Shown here piece after piece: positions 20,564-29,787 of a stretch of DNA of 64,000 nucleotides. The position numbers were made by a program, and so were the translations under genes. The notes beneath the pieces were generated by a model. The model searched no databases. It was not told where the DNA came from and saw only the letters and a program-made list of their open reading frames with translations. Source of the stretch: Erysipelotrichales bacterium. Its GTDB lineage: Bacteria; Bacillota_I; Bacilli_A; RF39; UBA660. Every line of letters begins with the position of its first letter. The first letter of the stretch is position 1. The stretch spans positions 1-64,000 of the forward strand of contig JAFLUY010000005.1 in NCBI GenBank assembly GCA_022508565.1. The letters are read 5' to 3'.

Positions 20564-20690
20564 TTATAACTTTAACCAAAGTATAATATATTTTATTATA
20601 TCAACTTTATATTAAATAAACTAATATAAAAATATCTTATTTATAGTAAAATTGCAATATAACTAAAAAAATAGATTGCATATTATACAC

Positions 20691-21050
20691 TGGGATAGCA
20701 AATCTTTAACAGACAAAAATTGTTGAAAGGGGTATAAAAGAAAAACAAAAAAGAAGACTATAAGAAACAATTAACTATAAATAAAAATCACATATCTTTT
20801 CTTTATATTGGCGATTAAAATCAATTAATGCTATTATCCGCATTCTTATGTATTTAAACCATTGTTCCATCCTTAAACTTGTTAATATTACAACTTTTAA
20901 TATTTTATTGATATATATTATTGATACATATATCATAGTCTATACAATAATAAGTTATGCTCTTTACCTATATTTTGTTACTAAGAATAATTTACTATCC
21001 CAAAATAAATAACTTCATACTAAAAGAATATGTTTTCACATATTCTTTTT
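20691..21050 (+). ncRNA. candidate standalone structured RNA or leader RNA
   Basis: -10-like TATTAT at 20681-20686; TGGGATAGCAAAT (20691-20703) complementary to ATTTACTATCCCA (20990-21002) except one position; terminator AAAGAATATGTTTTCACATATTCTTTTT at ~21022-21050; no ORF. Confidence 0.45.
21022..21050 (+). terminator. Rho-independent terminator in intergenic region
   Basis: AAAAGAATATGTTTTCACATATTCTTTTTATTTT. Confidence 0.75.
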
Positions 21051-21081
21051 ATTTTATGCTATAATTATTCAAGAAAGAAGA

Positions 21082-21618
21082 ATGATCATGACATGGCCAT
21101 GGATTACTAATCAAATACTTGCATTTGCAGGTTTAATATTTGTTATTTTATCTAATCAGCAAAAAACATCATATAAACTTTTACTAATGAGAACTATAGC
21201 AACATTCTTTGTCTTTGCTGGGCTATGTTTCTTAGGTAATATTTCAGCTATATTAATGTGCGGAGCTGGTGTACTTAGAAATTTTGTTTCTTTATACTTC
21301 GCAGCAAGACCTGATGCAAAAAAATCTATAAAATATATTGCTTCTATTCTAATTGTTATACTTCTTATTGTACTAAATATAATATTTTGGAATAATTGGC
21401 TTAATATATACAGTATTATTCTTGGTTCATTTAATGTTTATACATTCATGCAAGAGAAAGCTTCAACAATTAGAAAATGTTCTGTGATAACTGAAATACT
21501 TGCTGTAACTTATTACTGTATATTATTTACACCAGTAAATATTATAATAGATTCATTTGGATTAATAAGTGCAATTGTTGGAATTATACGATTAGACATA
21601 AAAAAAGAAAAGAACTAA
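21082..21618 (+). CDS. YgjV-family inner membrane protein
   Basis: NQILAFAGLIFVILSNQQKTSYKLLLMR and YgjV-like topology; downstream in-frame ATG possible. Confidence 0.65.
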   Translation: MIMTWPWITNQILAFAGLIFVILSNQQKTSYKLLLMRTIATFFVFAGLCFLGNISAILMCGAGVLRNFVSLYFAARPDAKKSIKYIASILIVILLIVLNIIFWNNWLNIYSIILGSFNVYTFMQEKASTIRKCSVITEILAVTYYCILFTPVNIIIDSFGLISAIVGIIRLDIKKEKN

Positions 21619-23300
21619 CGACTTCTTTTCTTTTTTATTTTAGATTTAGATGTATTTAAAACTAAAATATTTTTTCTCTTTGATAGAATATTAAGATTTA
21701 TTGCAACTATACTAAATCCTAAAAATAATAATGATGCCGTAATAAGAATCAGCCAAATCCCTAATACATGATCTTGACTAAATTTAAAGAAATTGGTTGA
21801 TGGCTCTAAAACACCATATGTGGTTAAATTACTTATTGTTCCGAAACTTTCATAACCCCATCTTCCAGATGTAAAATAAGAAATATTTTTGGTTAAATCT
21901 ACAAAAGGAATGAACATTCCAGAGAATAACATTTGTATCATCATATAAAGGGGCGAGAATATTAAAGTTGTTTTAGTATCTTTTACAACTGAAGAAATTA
22001 ATAACCCAATAATGCTTGTAGAAAAAGCAATTAAAAAGAAATTAATGATTAATTCAAAATGAGTATTAAATAACAAGTTACCGTCAGGTCTTGGATCTAA
22101 ATGAAAATAGACAATTGAAACACAAGTTATTGCTTGATACAAACAAAGAATAGAAACAACTATAATTTTAGAAAATATATATGAAGCAAAGTTCAGTCCA
22201 CTCATATACTCCTTTTTTAACATATCTCTTTCTTTAACTATTTCTTGTATTGTATTGAAAAGCCCTAGCCACATTGATGCCATTGTAAAAGCAGCACACA
22301 TCATCGAAGCAGTTAGAGGATTTAATAAACTATCTTTTTCAGTAGCTAAGCATATCAAGAATCCCATAAGTAATGCTTGACCTAAAAGTAATACCAACAT
22401 AAACCTATTATTAATTAATGATGAAACATATCTTTTTACAAGAGTAATTGTTTGACTGAAAAAACCAACTCTTTTTTTATTTTTAATCTTTTCTTTCGGG
22501 TTTATCTCCAACTGTTCTTGCTTACTATTATACTTTTTATACCATGATGCAGAATCTTCTTTTAATATATCATAAATATCTACGAACTCATCAACATTAA
22601 AGTATTTAAATATATCTTCATATGGTCCATAATAACAAACTCTTCCATCAGTTCCCATAAATATAACTTTATCACATAAATTAAGATTTGAAACTGTATG
22701 AGCTGTCATTACAATTGTTTTGCCAGTATCTGCGATTTCTCTTAACTTTTTCATTATCTTTTTTTCAATATTTGCATCTAATCCGCTTGTTGGTTCATCA
22801 AGCAAAAATAAATTAGGATCACTAAGCATTTCTGTAGCGATTGACGCTCTCTTTTTTTCGCCACCACTAAGATTTTTTATAACTGTATTTCTAACATGAG
22901 ATAACTCTAACACTTTTAAAACATAACTTACTGTCTTTTTAATTTCTTCTTTATTAATTCCTTTAATTCTTAATTTTAATGAATATTCTAATGATTTTTG
23001 TAATGTTAATGATTGGTCTAGTATTTCCTCTTGAGGCACATATGCAATCTTGCCTTTAAAGTACTCTTCTTCTTTTTGAATATCTAAGCCTTCTACATAA
23101 ACATGACCATTACTAGGAGCACTATAGCCACTTAATATATTCATTAATGTTGTCTTTCCTGCACCAGAACATCCAACAATTGCAACAAATTCGCCGCGAT
23201 TAATTTTTAAACTTAATTTAGATAATATTTTATGAGATTGCTTTTTTATCATTACATATTTACTAATATTATCTATAACTAAATCAAAGCCTTCTGTCAT
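21615..23300 (-). CDS. ABCG-type half transporter (NBD fused to C-terminal ABC-2 TMD)
   Basis: GCSGAGKTTLMNIL; NLSGGEKKRASIATEMLSDPNLFLLDEPTSGLDAN; C-terminal 6-TM region. Confidence 0.85.
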   Translation of the reverse strand: MTEGFDLVIDNISKYVMIKKQSHKILSKLSLKINRGEFVAIVGCSGAGKTTLMNILSGYSAPSNGHVYVEGLDIQKEEEYFKGKIAYVPQEEILDQSLTLQKSLEYSLKLRIKGINKEEIKKTVSYVLKVLELSHVRNTVIKNLSGGEKKRASIATEMLSDPNLFLLDEPTSGLDANIEKKIMKKLREIADTGKTIVMTAHTVSNLNLCDKVIFMGTDGRVCYYGPYEDIFKYFNVDEFVDIYDILKEDSASWYKKYNSKQEQLEINPKEKIKNKKRVGFFSQTITLVKRYVSSLINNRFMLVLLLGQALLMGFLICLATEKDSLLNPLTASMMCAAFTMASMWLGLFNTIQEIVKERDMLKKEYMSGLNFASYIFSKIIVVSILCLYQAITCVSIVYFHLDPRPDGNLLFNTHFELIINFFLIAFSTSIIGLLISSVVKDTKTTLIFSPLYMMIQMLFSGMFIPFVDLTKNISYFTSGRWGYESFGTISNLTTYGVLEPSTNFFKFSQDHVLGIWLILITASLLFLGFSIVAINLNILSKRKNILVLNTSKSKIKKKRSR

Positions 23301-23401
23301 TTTTTTACTCCTTACTTAATAAGTATAACAAAATAAAAAGATAAATAGTATTTATTTATCTTTTCTTTACTTATTAGTTTACCATTATCCTATTTAGAAT
23401 T

Positions 23402-23436
23402 TGAAAAAAAGAAGATATGAAAAGTCCATATCCGTT
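23402..23436 (-). terminator. Rho-independent terminator of trxB
   Basis: minus strand GATATGGACTTTTCATATCTTCTTTTTTTC. Confidence 0.65.
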
Positions 23437-23438
23437 TG

Positions 23439-24347
23439 CTATTTTAAATTGCTTATATATTTACTTGCTTCTATTGCAGCAATAGCACCATCATTTGTTG
23501 CTGTAACTAACTGTCTTACATCTTTGGTTCTATTATCACCTGCTACAAAGATGCCAGGAATATTTGTATGGCAATCTTCAGAAGCAACAATATACCCAGC
23601 TTCATCAACTTTAATTAAGTTTTCAAAGTCAGCATTTGCAGGAGTTCTTCCAATAGCTACAAATAAAGCTGATACTTCTAATTCTTTTGTTTCTCCATCT
23701 TTATTAGTAACTTCAATGCTTTCTAAATTATCCTTAGCATTTAATTTAGTTACACTACTATTTAAAAAGAATTCGACATTATCTTTTTCCTTTAGTTTAT
23801 TTACCATTGCTTCATCGGCTCTAAACTCATCTCTTCTATGAATTAAATAAACTTTAGAAGCAATTTCAGATAAATATAATGCATCATCTATTGCCGTATT
23901 TCCGCCACCCTGAACAGCAACTACTTTATCCTTATAGAAGTTGCCATCACAAGTAGCACAATAGGAAATACCTTTACCTACTAATTCATTTTCATTTTCT
24001 AAACCAAGTTTCCTATTTTCAGCTCCAGTGGCAATTATTACAGATTTGGTTTTATAAGTATTATTAGATGTTATAACTTCTTTATAATCATCATTATTTT
24101 TTATTTCTGTAACTTTTTCAAAATATATCTCAGCACCTAAAGACTTTGCTTGTTCATATAATTTAGTTGCAAAATCAAAACCTGATATATGAAATTCCAC
24201 TGGATAATTTTCAATATCAAGTGAATTTATAATTTGACCACCATAGCTAAGTGCTTCTAACACTAAAGTTTTCTTATTTGCTCTTCTAGAGTATATAGAA
24301 GATGTTAATCCAGCTGGTCCTGCTCCAATAATTATCACATCATACAT
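23439..24347 (-). CDS. trxB: thioredoxin-disulfide reductase
   Basis: MYDVIIIGAGPAGLTSSIYSRR; SYCATCDGNFYKDK redox site; GGGNTAIDDA; start at 24347 preceded by GGTGAT SD. Confidence 0.9.
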   Translation of the reverse strand: MYDVIIIGAGPAGLTSSIYSRRANKKTLVLEALSYGGQIINSLDIENYPVEFHISGFDFATKLYEQAKSLGAEIYFEKVTEIKNNDDYKEVITSNNTYKTKSVIIATGAENRKLGLENENELVGKGISYCATCDGNFYKDKVVAVQGGGNTAIDDALYLSEIASKVYLIHRRDEFRADEAMVNKLKEKDNVEFFLNSSVTKLNAKDNLESIEVTNKDGETKELEVSALFVAIGRTPANADFENLIKVDEAGYIVASEDCHTNIPGIFVAGDNRTKDVRQLVTATNDGAIAAIEASKYISNLK

Positions 24348-24364
24348 ATAATCACCATATTTTT

Positions 24365-25090
24365 CTATATTCTTCCACCATTTATCCAAATGTTTTCTCC
24401 AGTTATAAAACTAGAATCATCAGATAATAAGAATAAACATAATTTAGCTGTATCTTCAGGTGTTGCAAATCTTCCTAAAGGAGTATCCTTTAATTTTTGT
24501 TCAATTTCTTCTTCTTTCCATCCTCTAAGTGATAATGGAGTTGGAGTAAAAGCTGGACATATTGAATTTGCTCTAATCTTTTTATCAGCATATTCTAACG
24601 CAGTTGCTTTAGTAAAATTAATAATGCCAGCTGAGGCCGCACAGTAAGCAGGAGACTCAGTACATGGAACAACTCCTAAGTGTGATGAAATATTAACAAT
24701 GCTTCCTCCATCACTCATAATTTGATATGCATGCTTGGTACATATTACTTTTCCTAATAAATTTATGTCTAATACTTTCTTAAAATCATCAATTGCAAAT
24801 TCTTTAATCAAATTATCTATAAAAGTGCCTGCATTATTAACAAGATAATCTAATCTTCCAAACTTATCTTTTATTAAGTTCATTATATTAATGACTTCAT
24901 CTTCACGACTAACATCACACTTAACAATAAGTAAATTATCACTAGCTATTTCACTTTCTAAAGTTTTAGCATTTTCAACATTTGTGCTATAACAAGTAAT
25001 AACTTTCACTCCTTTTTCAATCAATTCTTTAACTATTTCTTTTCCTATACCGGATGTCCCTCCAGTAACAAATGCAATCTTGTCTTTCAT
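24365..25090 (-). CDS. SDR family oxidoreductase
   Basis: AFVTGGTSGIGKEIV; LVNNAG; SPAYCAASAG catalytic region. Confidence 0.85.
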   Translation of the reverse strand: MKDKIAFVTGGTSGIGKEIVKELIEKGVKVITCYSTNVENAKTLESEIASDNLLIVKCDVSREDEVINIMNLIKDKFGRLDYLVNNAGTFIDNLIKEFAIDDFKKVLDINLLGKVICTKHAYQIMSDGGSIVNISSHLGVVPCTESPAYCAASAGIINFTKATALEYADKKIRANSICPAFTPTPLSLRGWKEEEIEQKLKDTPLGRFATPEDTAKLCLFLLSDDSSFITGENIWINGGRI

Positions 25091-25105
25091 AATAATCTCC
25101 TCACC

Positions 25106-25411
25106 TTAATCAACTAAATCTGTATAGTAAATTATTTCTTTATTTAATGATTTAGCCAACTCAATTTCTTTTTTTGTAGATTCACCAATATAACCGCCTA
25201 CATTAGTAACTAAAATTGCATCAGATATTTTTATTTTTTCTAAATGCATTTTACCAAGAATTTCCCCTTCTTCTTCAGTAAGACTATCTTTATCACAATC
25301 CGCCGGACATATTGGCACTAACACATTATTACCCTCAAGTTCCATTTTTAATGCAATACTCATCATTTCATTTTTGAATTTTAAACTTCCACAAACTGTT
25401 ATTGTCTTCAT
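25106..25411 (-). CDS. nucleoside 2-deoxyribosyltransferase-like/TIR-like small Rossmann protein
   Basis: MKTITVCGSLKFKNEM..ISDAILVTNVGGYIGESTKKEIELAKSLNKEI. Confidence 0.6.
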   Translation of the reverse strand: MKTITVCGSLKFKNEMMSIALKMELEGNNVLVPICPADCDKDSLTEEEGEILGKMHLEKIKISDAILVTNVGGYIGESTKKEIELAKSLNKEIIYYTDLVD

Positions 25412-25414
25412 ATT

Positions 25415-26182
25415 TTATACCTTCCTTTTACAAGTATTACTAAGTGGACATTCACCACACTTTTTATTATTACAAAACTGATTACCTACTGTCCATAAAT
25501 ACTTATCTATATCTGCTGAAGCAACATTATTGATTGATGCTGCTTTAACCCAAGATTCACCTAAACTATTAATCTCTTCTTCATTTAATATTTTTTTATT
25601 AACTACTCCATTTAAATAACTAATTTCTATATCGTGTCTATCTATTGGAATATTTTCTAAATCAAAATTAAAATCACTTATACCTGATTCATATATTAAT
25701 CTTAAGAGCAAACCTCCTGTTTTTTGACCATATCCCTTAATACTCAATATTAAATTTGCTAGTTCATCAAAACTTTTAATTGATTTAATTCTATTAAATA
25801 AATCTTGATTATCATTTAAATAAATTGAAAGACTTATCCATTTATTAACAGCAACATTTGGATATCGAGGATGAATATTATTAACAATTATATTTTTTAA
25901 TTCATCAAGATTATTGGTAAAATTATCTACTACATATTTTGGATTAAATATGTAAGGATATTCATTATAAGTTTCAATTAAGTTTTTATGATAGATTACA
26001 GAACGCATACTATAATCTAATAAACAAGAATAGAAAATATAAATCAAATATGATTCACTATTTTTATTTAAATTGCTTGGATAACTTACTTCAGCTGAAC
26101 TTTGTGACTCAGAATAATAATCTCTTAATAATTTAGAGCAGATGTTTGCTTTATCAAAATCTATATTAAAACTATTATTCAT
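25415..26182 (-). CDS. HhH-GPD-like DNA glycosylase with Fe-S cluster loop
   Basis: IKGYGQKTGGLLLRL; IPIDRHDIEISYL; C-terminal FCNNKKCGECPLSNTC; start at MNNSF (26182) rather than 26245. Confidence 0.65.
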   Translation of the reverse strand: MNNSFNIDFDKANICSKLLRDYYSESQSSAEVSYPSNLNKNSESYLIYIFYSCLLDYSMRSVIYHKNLIETYNEYPYIFNPKYVVDNFTNNLDELKNIIVNNIHPRYPNVAVNKWISLSIYLNDNQDLFNRIKSIKSFDELANLILSIKGYGQKTGGLLLRLIYESGISDFNFDLENIPIDRHDIEISYLNGVVNKKILNEEEINSLGESWVKAASINNVASADIDKYLWTVGNQFCNNKKCGECPLSNTCKRKV

Positions 26183-26645
26183 TTTCTTGATCCCATAAGC
26201 TAAGTTGCTCATTTGATTTACTAGATTTTGTTTTACCATCATCATAATCCCATAAACCTAATTGCCCATTAATAGGAATAGGAGCAATCTTTTCAACATC
26301 TTCAAGCTTAAATCCATAGCCTTCCCATACTTTTTCATAATTACCAGTACCTGCAACTTTATCAATAAATCCATAATAGATCAAACTATCTTTTTCTTGT
26401 AGTGATTTAGCCATCTTTTCATCAATATATACACAATCAGTTATATTAGCTTTAGCTATAATACATCCAGTTGGATATTCTAGATTTAGATGTTCAAATC
26501 TCTTCATAGCTTTCCTATCAATACCTTTTCCAGCATGTATTAATATCTCACCACGAAACTTCGTTTTCCAAGTTCTAAATTCATATTTCTTATAACCTTC
26601 TTTAATTAATGTAGCCCACGGTTGTTTTATTGTTATAACTTTCAT
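26175..26645 (-). CDS. ASCH domain protein
   Basis: MKVITIKQPWATLIKEGYKKYEFRTWKTKFRGEILIHAGK; C-terminal NGQLGLWDYDDG and NEQLSLWDQ. Confidence 0.8.
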   Translation of the reverse strand: MKVITIKQPWATLIKEGYKKYEFRTWKTKFRGEILIHAGKGIDRKAMKRFEHLNLEYPTGCIIAKANITDCVYIDEKMAKSLQEKDSLIYYGFIDKVAGTGNYEKVWEGYGFKLEDVEKIAPIPINGQLGLWDYDDGKTKSSKSNEQLSLWDQENE

Positions 26646-26727
26646 AAGTACTCCTCACTTTATAACAATATTTTAACACAAAACAACACATATTTGATAC
26701 AATATAGTCTTAAGAAAAGGTGATATC

Positions 26728-27465
26728 ATGGTTATACTTGATAAACTAACTGAAAGTAATTCAATAAAAAGTATATTTTTCGATATTGATGGTACGATTA
26801 CTAGATGGAAAGATGTAAGATCATTCTTAACAAAAGCATTAAGGGAACTAGATATGCCTTATAAAGAAGAATATCTTAGTGGTTTATATAAAGCAATGAA
26901 GTTAAATGACTATAATACCTTAACATCTGGACTTATGGATGAAGATGCTTATGCTAATTTACTTGGCATATATATAAGTGATTTGAAAAATTTTGGTTTA
27001 ACCGGAAAAGATTTAAAAAATAAAATGTTTGAACTTGAAGCATCACAAACTTATATAGATGATGATGTCTATGAAGAACTTACTCATTTGCAATCTGAGT
27101 ATCACTTATATTGTTATACAAATTGGTTTAAAATACAAGCAATGAAAAAACTTGAATATCACAATTTAGATAAATTCTTTTTAGCAGTTCATACTCCAGA
27201 AGATATGTTTATAAAACAAAGTTCTATCGCCTATCAATATCTTTTAGAAAAATATAGACTAAAACCAGAGGAAACACTTTTTATAGGAGATTCCAAAACT
27301 GATATCGTTCCAAGTAAAAAAGTTGGAATTAAAACTATTTATATTAATTATGATATAAAAACTGAAGATGATATTAATGCATCTTCAATGGAATTAATTA
27401 ACGCCTCCGATGCAAGTATTACAAAGTTTTCGGACATACATGTTGTTCTTTCTAAAAAATATTAA
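26728..27465 (+). CDS. HAD-superfamily hydrolase
   Basis: IFFDIDGTITRW; ETLFIGDSKTDIVPSKKVGIKTI. Confidence 0.85.
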   Translation: MVILDKLTESNSIKSIFFDIDGTITRWKDVRSFLTKALRELDMPYKEEYLSGLYKAMKLNDYNTLTSGLMDEDAYANLLGIYISDLKNFGLTGKDLKNKMFELEASQTYIDDDVYEELTHLQSEYHLYCYTNWFKIQAMKKLEYHNLDKFFLAVHTPEDMFIKQSSIAYQYLLEKYRLKPEETLFIGDSKTDIVPSKKVGIKTIYINYDIKTEDDINASSMELINASDASITKFSDIHVVLSKKY

Positions 27466-27519
27466 TAAATATGTTTAAAAATCTTTCTTATTAGATTATA
27501 ATTAATTAAAGGAGATTAT

Positions 27520-28422
27520 ATGAAAGAAGAATTAATGGCCATTATTGAAATTGGCAGCAACAACACAAAGACACATATTTATGACGATGATAAAGTAGTT
27601 TATGAACATCTTGCAACAATTGAGTTTAAGAAAAACTATAAATTAGAAGGTAAAATCTTAGAAAGTGACCTAGAAAGTCTTTATAAAGAAATAGAAACTG
27701 CTCTATCTTATACAAACAATGTAAATATTTATGGATGCAGTATATTTAGAAATATAACTAGTGAAGAACTAAATGAAATAAATAATACTTTAGAAGAAAA
27801 ATTTAATTTATCAATTACTGTTGTTTCACAAGAGGAAGAAGCAGAATATACAGCATTAGGTGCATATGGAAATATTGATTATGATGGAAATATCTGTGTG
27901 TTCATTGGTGGAGGTGGATCTACCGAATTAATAATTGTTAATAATAAAAAAATTATCGATAAAAAATATCTGGACTTTGGCGTAGTCGATATTACTAGTC
28001 ATTTTCCTGATTTAAAAGAAGATATTGCAACAGTGTCATTTGATGATGCATACTCATATGTTTATTCATTAATTGGTGAATTTAATCCACAATGCGATAT
28101 TATGATACTTTCTGGCGGCAATCATCCATACTGGTATCAAAATGCAGAGTTTGAACTTCTTGATAACACATTATATAAATGTGCAAATCAACCTTCAATG
28201 TTAACTATTGAAATGAGCGATAAGTATGATCGTGAAGCTTTGAAGATTTCACTTGATAAAGTTAGAAGCAATAGTGACAACCCACCTTGGTTTGATGGTT
28301 CAAGAGCAATGAAGATAATTACTAATGTTATATCACATAGAATAAATGCTAAATATATTATTCCAACGAATATAAACATGGAAGATGGAATAAGAAATAA
28401 ATTATTAAATAAAGAGGATTAA
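27520..28422 (+). CDS. Ppx/GppA-like protein paralogue 2
   Basis: AIIEIGSNNTKTHIYD; VSQEEEAEYTALGA; CVFIGGGGSTELIIV. Confidence 0.7.
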   Translation: MKEELMAIIEIGSNNTKTHIYDDDKVVYEHLATIEFKKNYKLEGKILESDLESLYKEIETALSYTNNVNIYGCSIFRNITSEELNEINNTLEEKFNLSITVVSQEEEAEYTALGAYGNIDYDGNICVFIGGGGSTELIIVNNKKIIDKKYLDFGVVDITSHFPDLKEDIATVSFDDAYSYVYSLIGEFNPQCDIMILSGGNHPYWYQNAEFELLDNTLYKCANQPSMLTIEMSDKYDREALKISLDKVRSNSDNPPWFDGSRAMKIITNVISHRINAKYIIPTNINMEDGIRNKLLNKED

Positions 28423-28440
28423 TTAATCCTCTTTTAATAT
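28414..28440. terminator. bidirectional terminator
   Basis: AAAGAGGATTAATTAATCCTCTTTTAA. Confidence 0.75.
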
Positions 28441-28857
28441 TATCCAAGTATTCATACCCTTCTTATTTATATGAAAAGGCGTAACTTTAGTTAATTTGTC
28501 AATAAATATTAATGTTGCATATTTACTATCTTTCTTTAAATCCCAAAAATCTTCGCCAACAAATAAAAACTCGCTATATTGATCTTTTATTTCGTTTATG
28601 TTAGTTTTATCTAAATCAAAAAATATTACATCTTTAATTGTAAAATAAGCAACAACATTACCACCAGATTCTTTAACTACAACAATATCATCTTTAGTAA
28701 TTTTTTTATATGGTAGCATTTTTTTCTTACTAAATCTTGATTCAATTGTTTTTTTACCATCTAGCATATAAGTTAAATAAGGCTCTGAAAAAATTCCTAA
28801 ATGAATTGTTTTACCACTTAAATCATCACTAATATTATTTATTATTTCTTTATACAT
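28423..28857 (-). CDS. ASCH-like domain protein
   Basis: IHLGIFSEPYLTYMLDGKKTIESRFSKKKMLPYKKITKDDIVVVK. Confidence 0.65.
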   Translation of the reverse strand: MYKEIINNISDDLSGKTIHLGIFSEPYLTYMLDGKKTIESRFSKKKMLPYKKITKDDIVVVKESGGNVVAYFTIKDVIFFDLDKTNINEIKDQYSEFLFVGEDFWDLKKDSKYATLIFIDKLTKVTPFHINKKGMNTWIILKED

Positions 28858-28861
28858 AAAA

Positions 28862-29737
28862 TCAACTTCTTCTCTTTATAACATCATCTTCATTTAAATG
28901 CCCAACTAGCAATGAAGAATTTGAATCATGTTCACTTCTATTTTTATTAACAAGTTGTTCATTATAATTTGCATAGCAATATTTACAAAAATGTTTGCAA
29001 GAATTATAAACACCGATATCTACCATTTCAACACAATTACAATTCCTTGCTTTCCATTTCGGGAATCTTTTGCCAGTTAATTTAAAAGCCAATTCTTTAG
29101 GCATACAGTCTCCTTGGATGAATCCATACTCAACCAAATTTCTATCTTCAAAACAAGTTTGAACAGTCATACCATGTTCTTTAGCACTTTCACTAAATGA
29201 CTTACCTATTTCTTCATAATCATAATCACTTAAATCTTTTATTTTTAATATAGACATATTGTTTCTAACGTTTTTATAATCATCAATAAAAGACACAATT
29301 ATATGTTTCACATAACCGTCTAATAGTTTTATCATTTTAGCAAATGCTTTTTTATGATATTCAATTGTATATTGTTCATTTATAAATATTGGATCATATC
29401 TAATATATAAATTGTCTATTCCTACTATATCAGATAATTTCTTTATTGCAGCAATTATAAGCTCCTTATTTGGAACATTAGGCTCGATATCATTTTTATA
29501 AGGAGTAAGAGTTACATGAAAAATAATTGGTTTATCAATTGTTTTTAAATCATCTATTATTGGTAATGGATTTTTTGTACAAAAAACAATCACATCTACA
29601 TCGGAAAAATTTATTCTACTTACGAGTTTCGGATTAAAAGGATTTCTTACATCAACAAATCCTTCATTATATCTTTTCATAAACCACGAAGAATAAAAAG
29701 CAACAACATCTGTTCTACCACTTACAAAAAGAATCAT
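28862..29737 (-). CDS. DUF1848 family protein with C-terminal Cys cluster
   Basis: ILFVSGRTDVVAFYSSWFMKRYNEGFVDVRNPFNPKLVSRI; CNCVEMVDIGVYNSCKHFCKYCYANYN. Confidence 0.85.
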   Translation of the reverse strand: MILFVSGRTDVVAFYSSWFMKRYNEGFVDVRNPFNPKLVSRINFSDVDVIVFCTKNPLPIIDDLKTIDKPIIFHVTLTPYKNDIEPNVPNKELIIAAIKKLSDIVGIDNLYIRYDPIFINEQYTIEYHKKAFAKMIKLLDGYVKHIIVSFIDDYKNVRNNMSILKIKDLSDYDYEEIGKSFSESAKEHGMTVQTCFEDRNLVEYGFIQGDCMPKELAFKLTGKRFPKWKARNCNCVEMVDIGVYNSCKHFCKYCYANYNEQLVNKNRSEHDSNSSLLVGHLNEDDVIKRRS

Positions 29738-29787
29738 AAAAGCCTCCTATAAATATTATATAGAAGGCTTAATTTAAAGTAAATAAA

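Noticed and set aside
20564-21081. Known housekeeping RNA (RNase P, tmRNA, 4.5S) in the long intergenic region
   Set aside because: I could not find the conserved RNase P cores, a tmRNA acceptor/T-arm or the SRP tetraloop region; kept only as an unclassified RNA candidate.
23401-23841. 146-aa plus-strand ORF opposite trxB
   Set aside because: Lies antisense within the trxB coding sequence and terminator; composition is that of a shadow ORF.
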